This document shows positions 63,413 to 64,000 of a stretch of 64,000 nucleotides of DNA, piece after piece. Location of the stretch: assembly GCF_964340395.1 (NCBI RefSeq), contig NC_135563.1, forward strand, positions 19,391,651 through 19,455,650, given 5' to 3'. This stretch comes from Glandiceps talaboti. Taxonomy: Eukaryota > Hemichordata > Enteropneusta > Spengelidae. The position numbers and the translations under genes are program-made. The notes under the pieces were generated by a model that was given only the letters and a program-made list of their open reading frames with translations, was not told where the DNA came from and searched no databases. The stretch's first letter is position 1; each line of letters opens with the position of its first letter.

Positions 63413-64000
63413 ATGGGTTTGTGAGTGTTGCTGAAATCATGTCATTTCCACCCTATAAAATTATCTCGAAACCAAAAGGTAAACTTCATGTACAAAAGAC
63501 TACAATATTTTAGTATTGGTAGCAGTTCATGGCTTATAGAAGCCTGTTAGGACACTGTTGCTCCAATACTGCTGATAATGAGAGTTATCGAAGTCTGCCA
63601 TTCAGCGCTGTAAACTGGCTAGGCTTATAGATAATCTGATGTATAAAGCAGTAACACAAAGGGTCACAAACAAGGTGGCCACCCGTGAGTCATAGTCGGT
63701 ACTAGGTACATATAGTACATAAACAATATTTGGTGTCCAGGTGAAAAGCCCACTATTAACATGTTAAGTTTTCTGTGATTTGAGTTGGGTTAATTGAAGC
63801 CATATATAAATACATCCACTATGATGAGTAATTCATTATAGTAATTAATTATGTTTAAGTGCCACAATTTATTTTTAGCGTTGCTTTCATACTGCTTGTT
63901 AATTAAGGGTTGATGATCTCAAGTATAGAGATGACATTTATAGCATTGATAGAGTGTACATTCTAATATAATAGAAATATTTATTTGTGTAATAATATGT

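Larger units (their letters stand above)
57897..64000 (+). other. First intron of the UBTD-like gene (at least 6.1 kb)
   Basis: No exon recognised on either strand. Contains an (AC)n/(AGAC)n microsatellite, a full hAT-like element, a 47-bp minisatellite, a solo fold-back element, a second fold-back (62924-63036) and a decayed hAT-like copy with a nested insertion. 63420-64000 shows nothing distinct. Confidence 0.6.

Overview
This window is intron-rich, AT-rich metazoan nuclear DNA. All genes are spliced with GT/AG introns, exons are 50-300 nt (one of 816 nt), and the DNA between them is full of microsatellites, minisatellites and short fold-back elements. Protein content points to an animal. 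The unduplicated gene set, intron density and a single UBTD-type gene suggest a non-vertebrate, perhaps a marine invertebrate deuterostome (hemichordate, cephalochordate or echinoderm). That taxonomic guess is inference only.

Layout: (1) 191-4876, + strand: 3' two thirds of SUPV3L1, the mitochondrial RNA helicase; its 5' end is outside the window. (2) 8032-26099, - strand: complete casein kinase I alpha (CSNK1A1), 7 coding exons over 18 kb, convergent with SUPV3L1. (3) 26.1-30.1 kb: gene-poor, with three long pure microsatellites. (4) 30113-32615, +: EFCAB9, the EF-hand partner of the sperm CatSper calcium channel. (5) 33104-37418, -: HOGA1, mitochondrial 4-hydroxy-2-oxoglutarate aldolase, tail-to-tail with EFCAB9. 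(6) 37772-41824, +: six-finger C2H2 zinc-finger gene of unknown orthology, head-to-head with HOGA1 (353 bp apart). (7) 44476-57192, -: MMS19, the cytosolic Fe-S targeting and DNA repair HEAT-repeat protein, 21 coding exons, convergent with the zinc-finger gene. (8) 57818 to beyond the window, +: first coding exon of a UBTD1/UBTD2-like gene, head-to-head with MMS19 (625 bp apart); the last 6 kb is its first intron.

These genes do not form a pathway. The notable point is linkage: in human, MMS19-UBTD1-HOGA1 lie together at 10q24 and EFCAB9-UBTD2 lie together at 5q35. This window holds one UBTD-type gene with both sets of neighbours, as expected of the arrangement before the vertebrate genome duplications.

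Other items worth attention: a duplicated 5' splice site that would insert 16 in-frame residues into a zinc finger; a non-autonomous hAT-like element with an exact 8-bp target duplication; a 47-bp minisatellite that matches one arm of a dispersed fold-back element; a nested fold-back insertion; and perfect 28- and 31-bp palindromes with 1-nt centres, one close to a HOGA1 splice donor. No viral, toxin, CRISPR, rRNA or tRNA gene was recognised. Exon boundaries were read by eye from reading frame, splice signals and remembered family homology, and the phases close across every complete gene.
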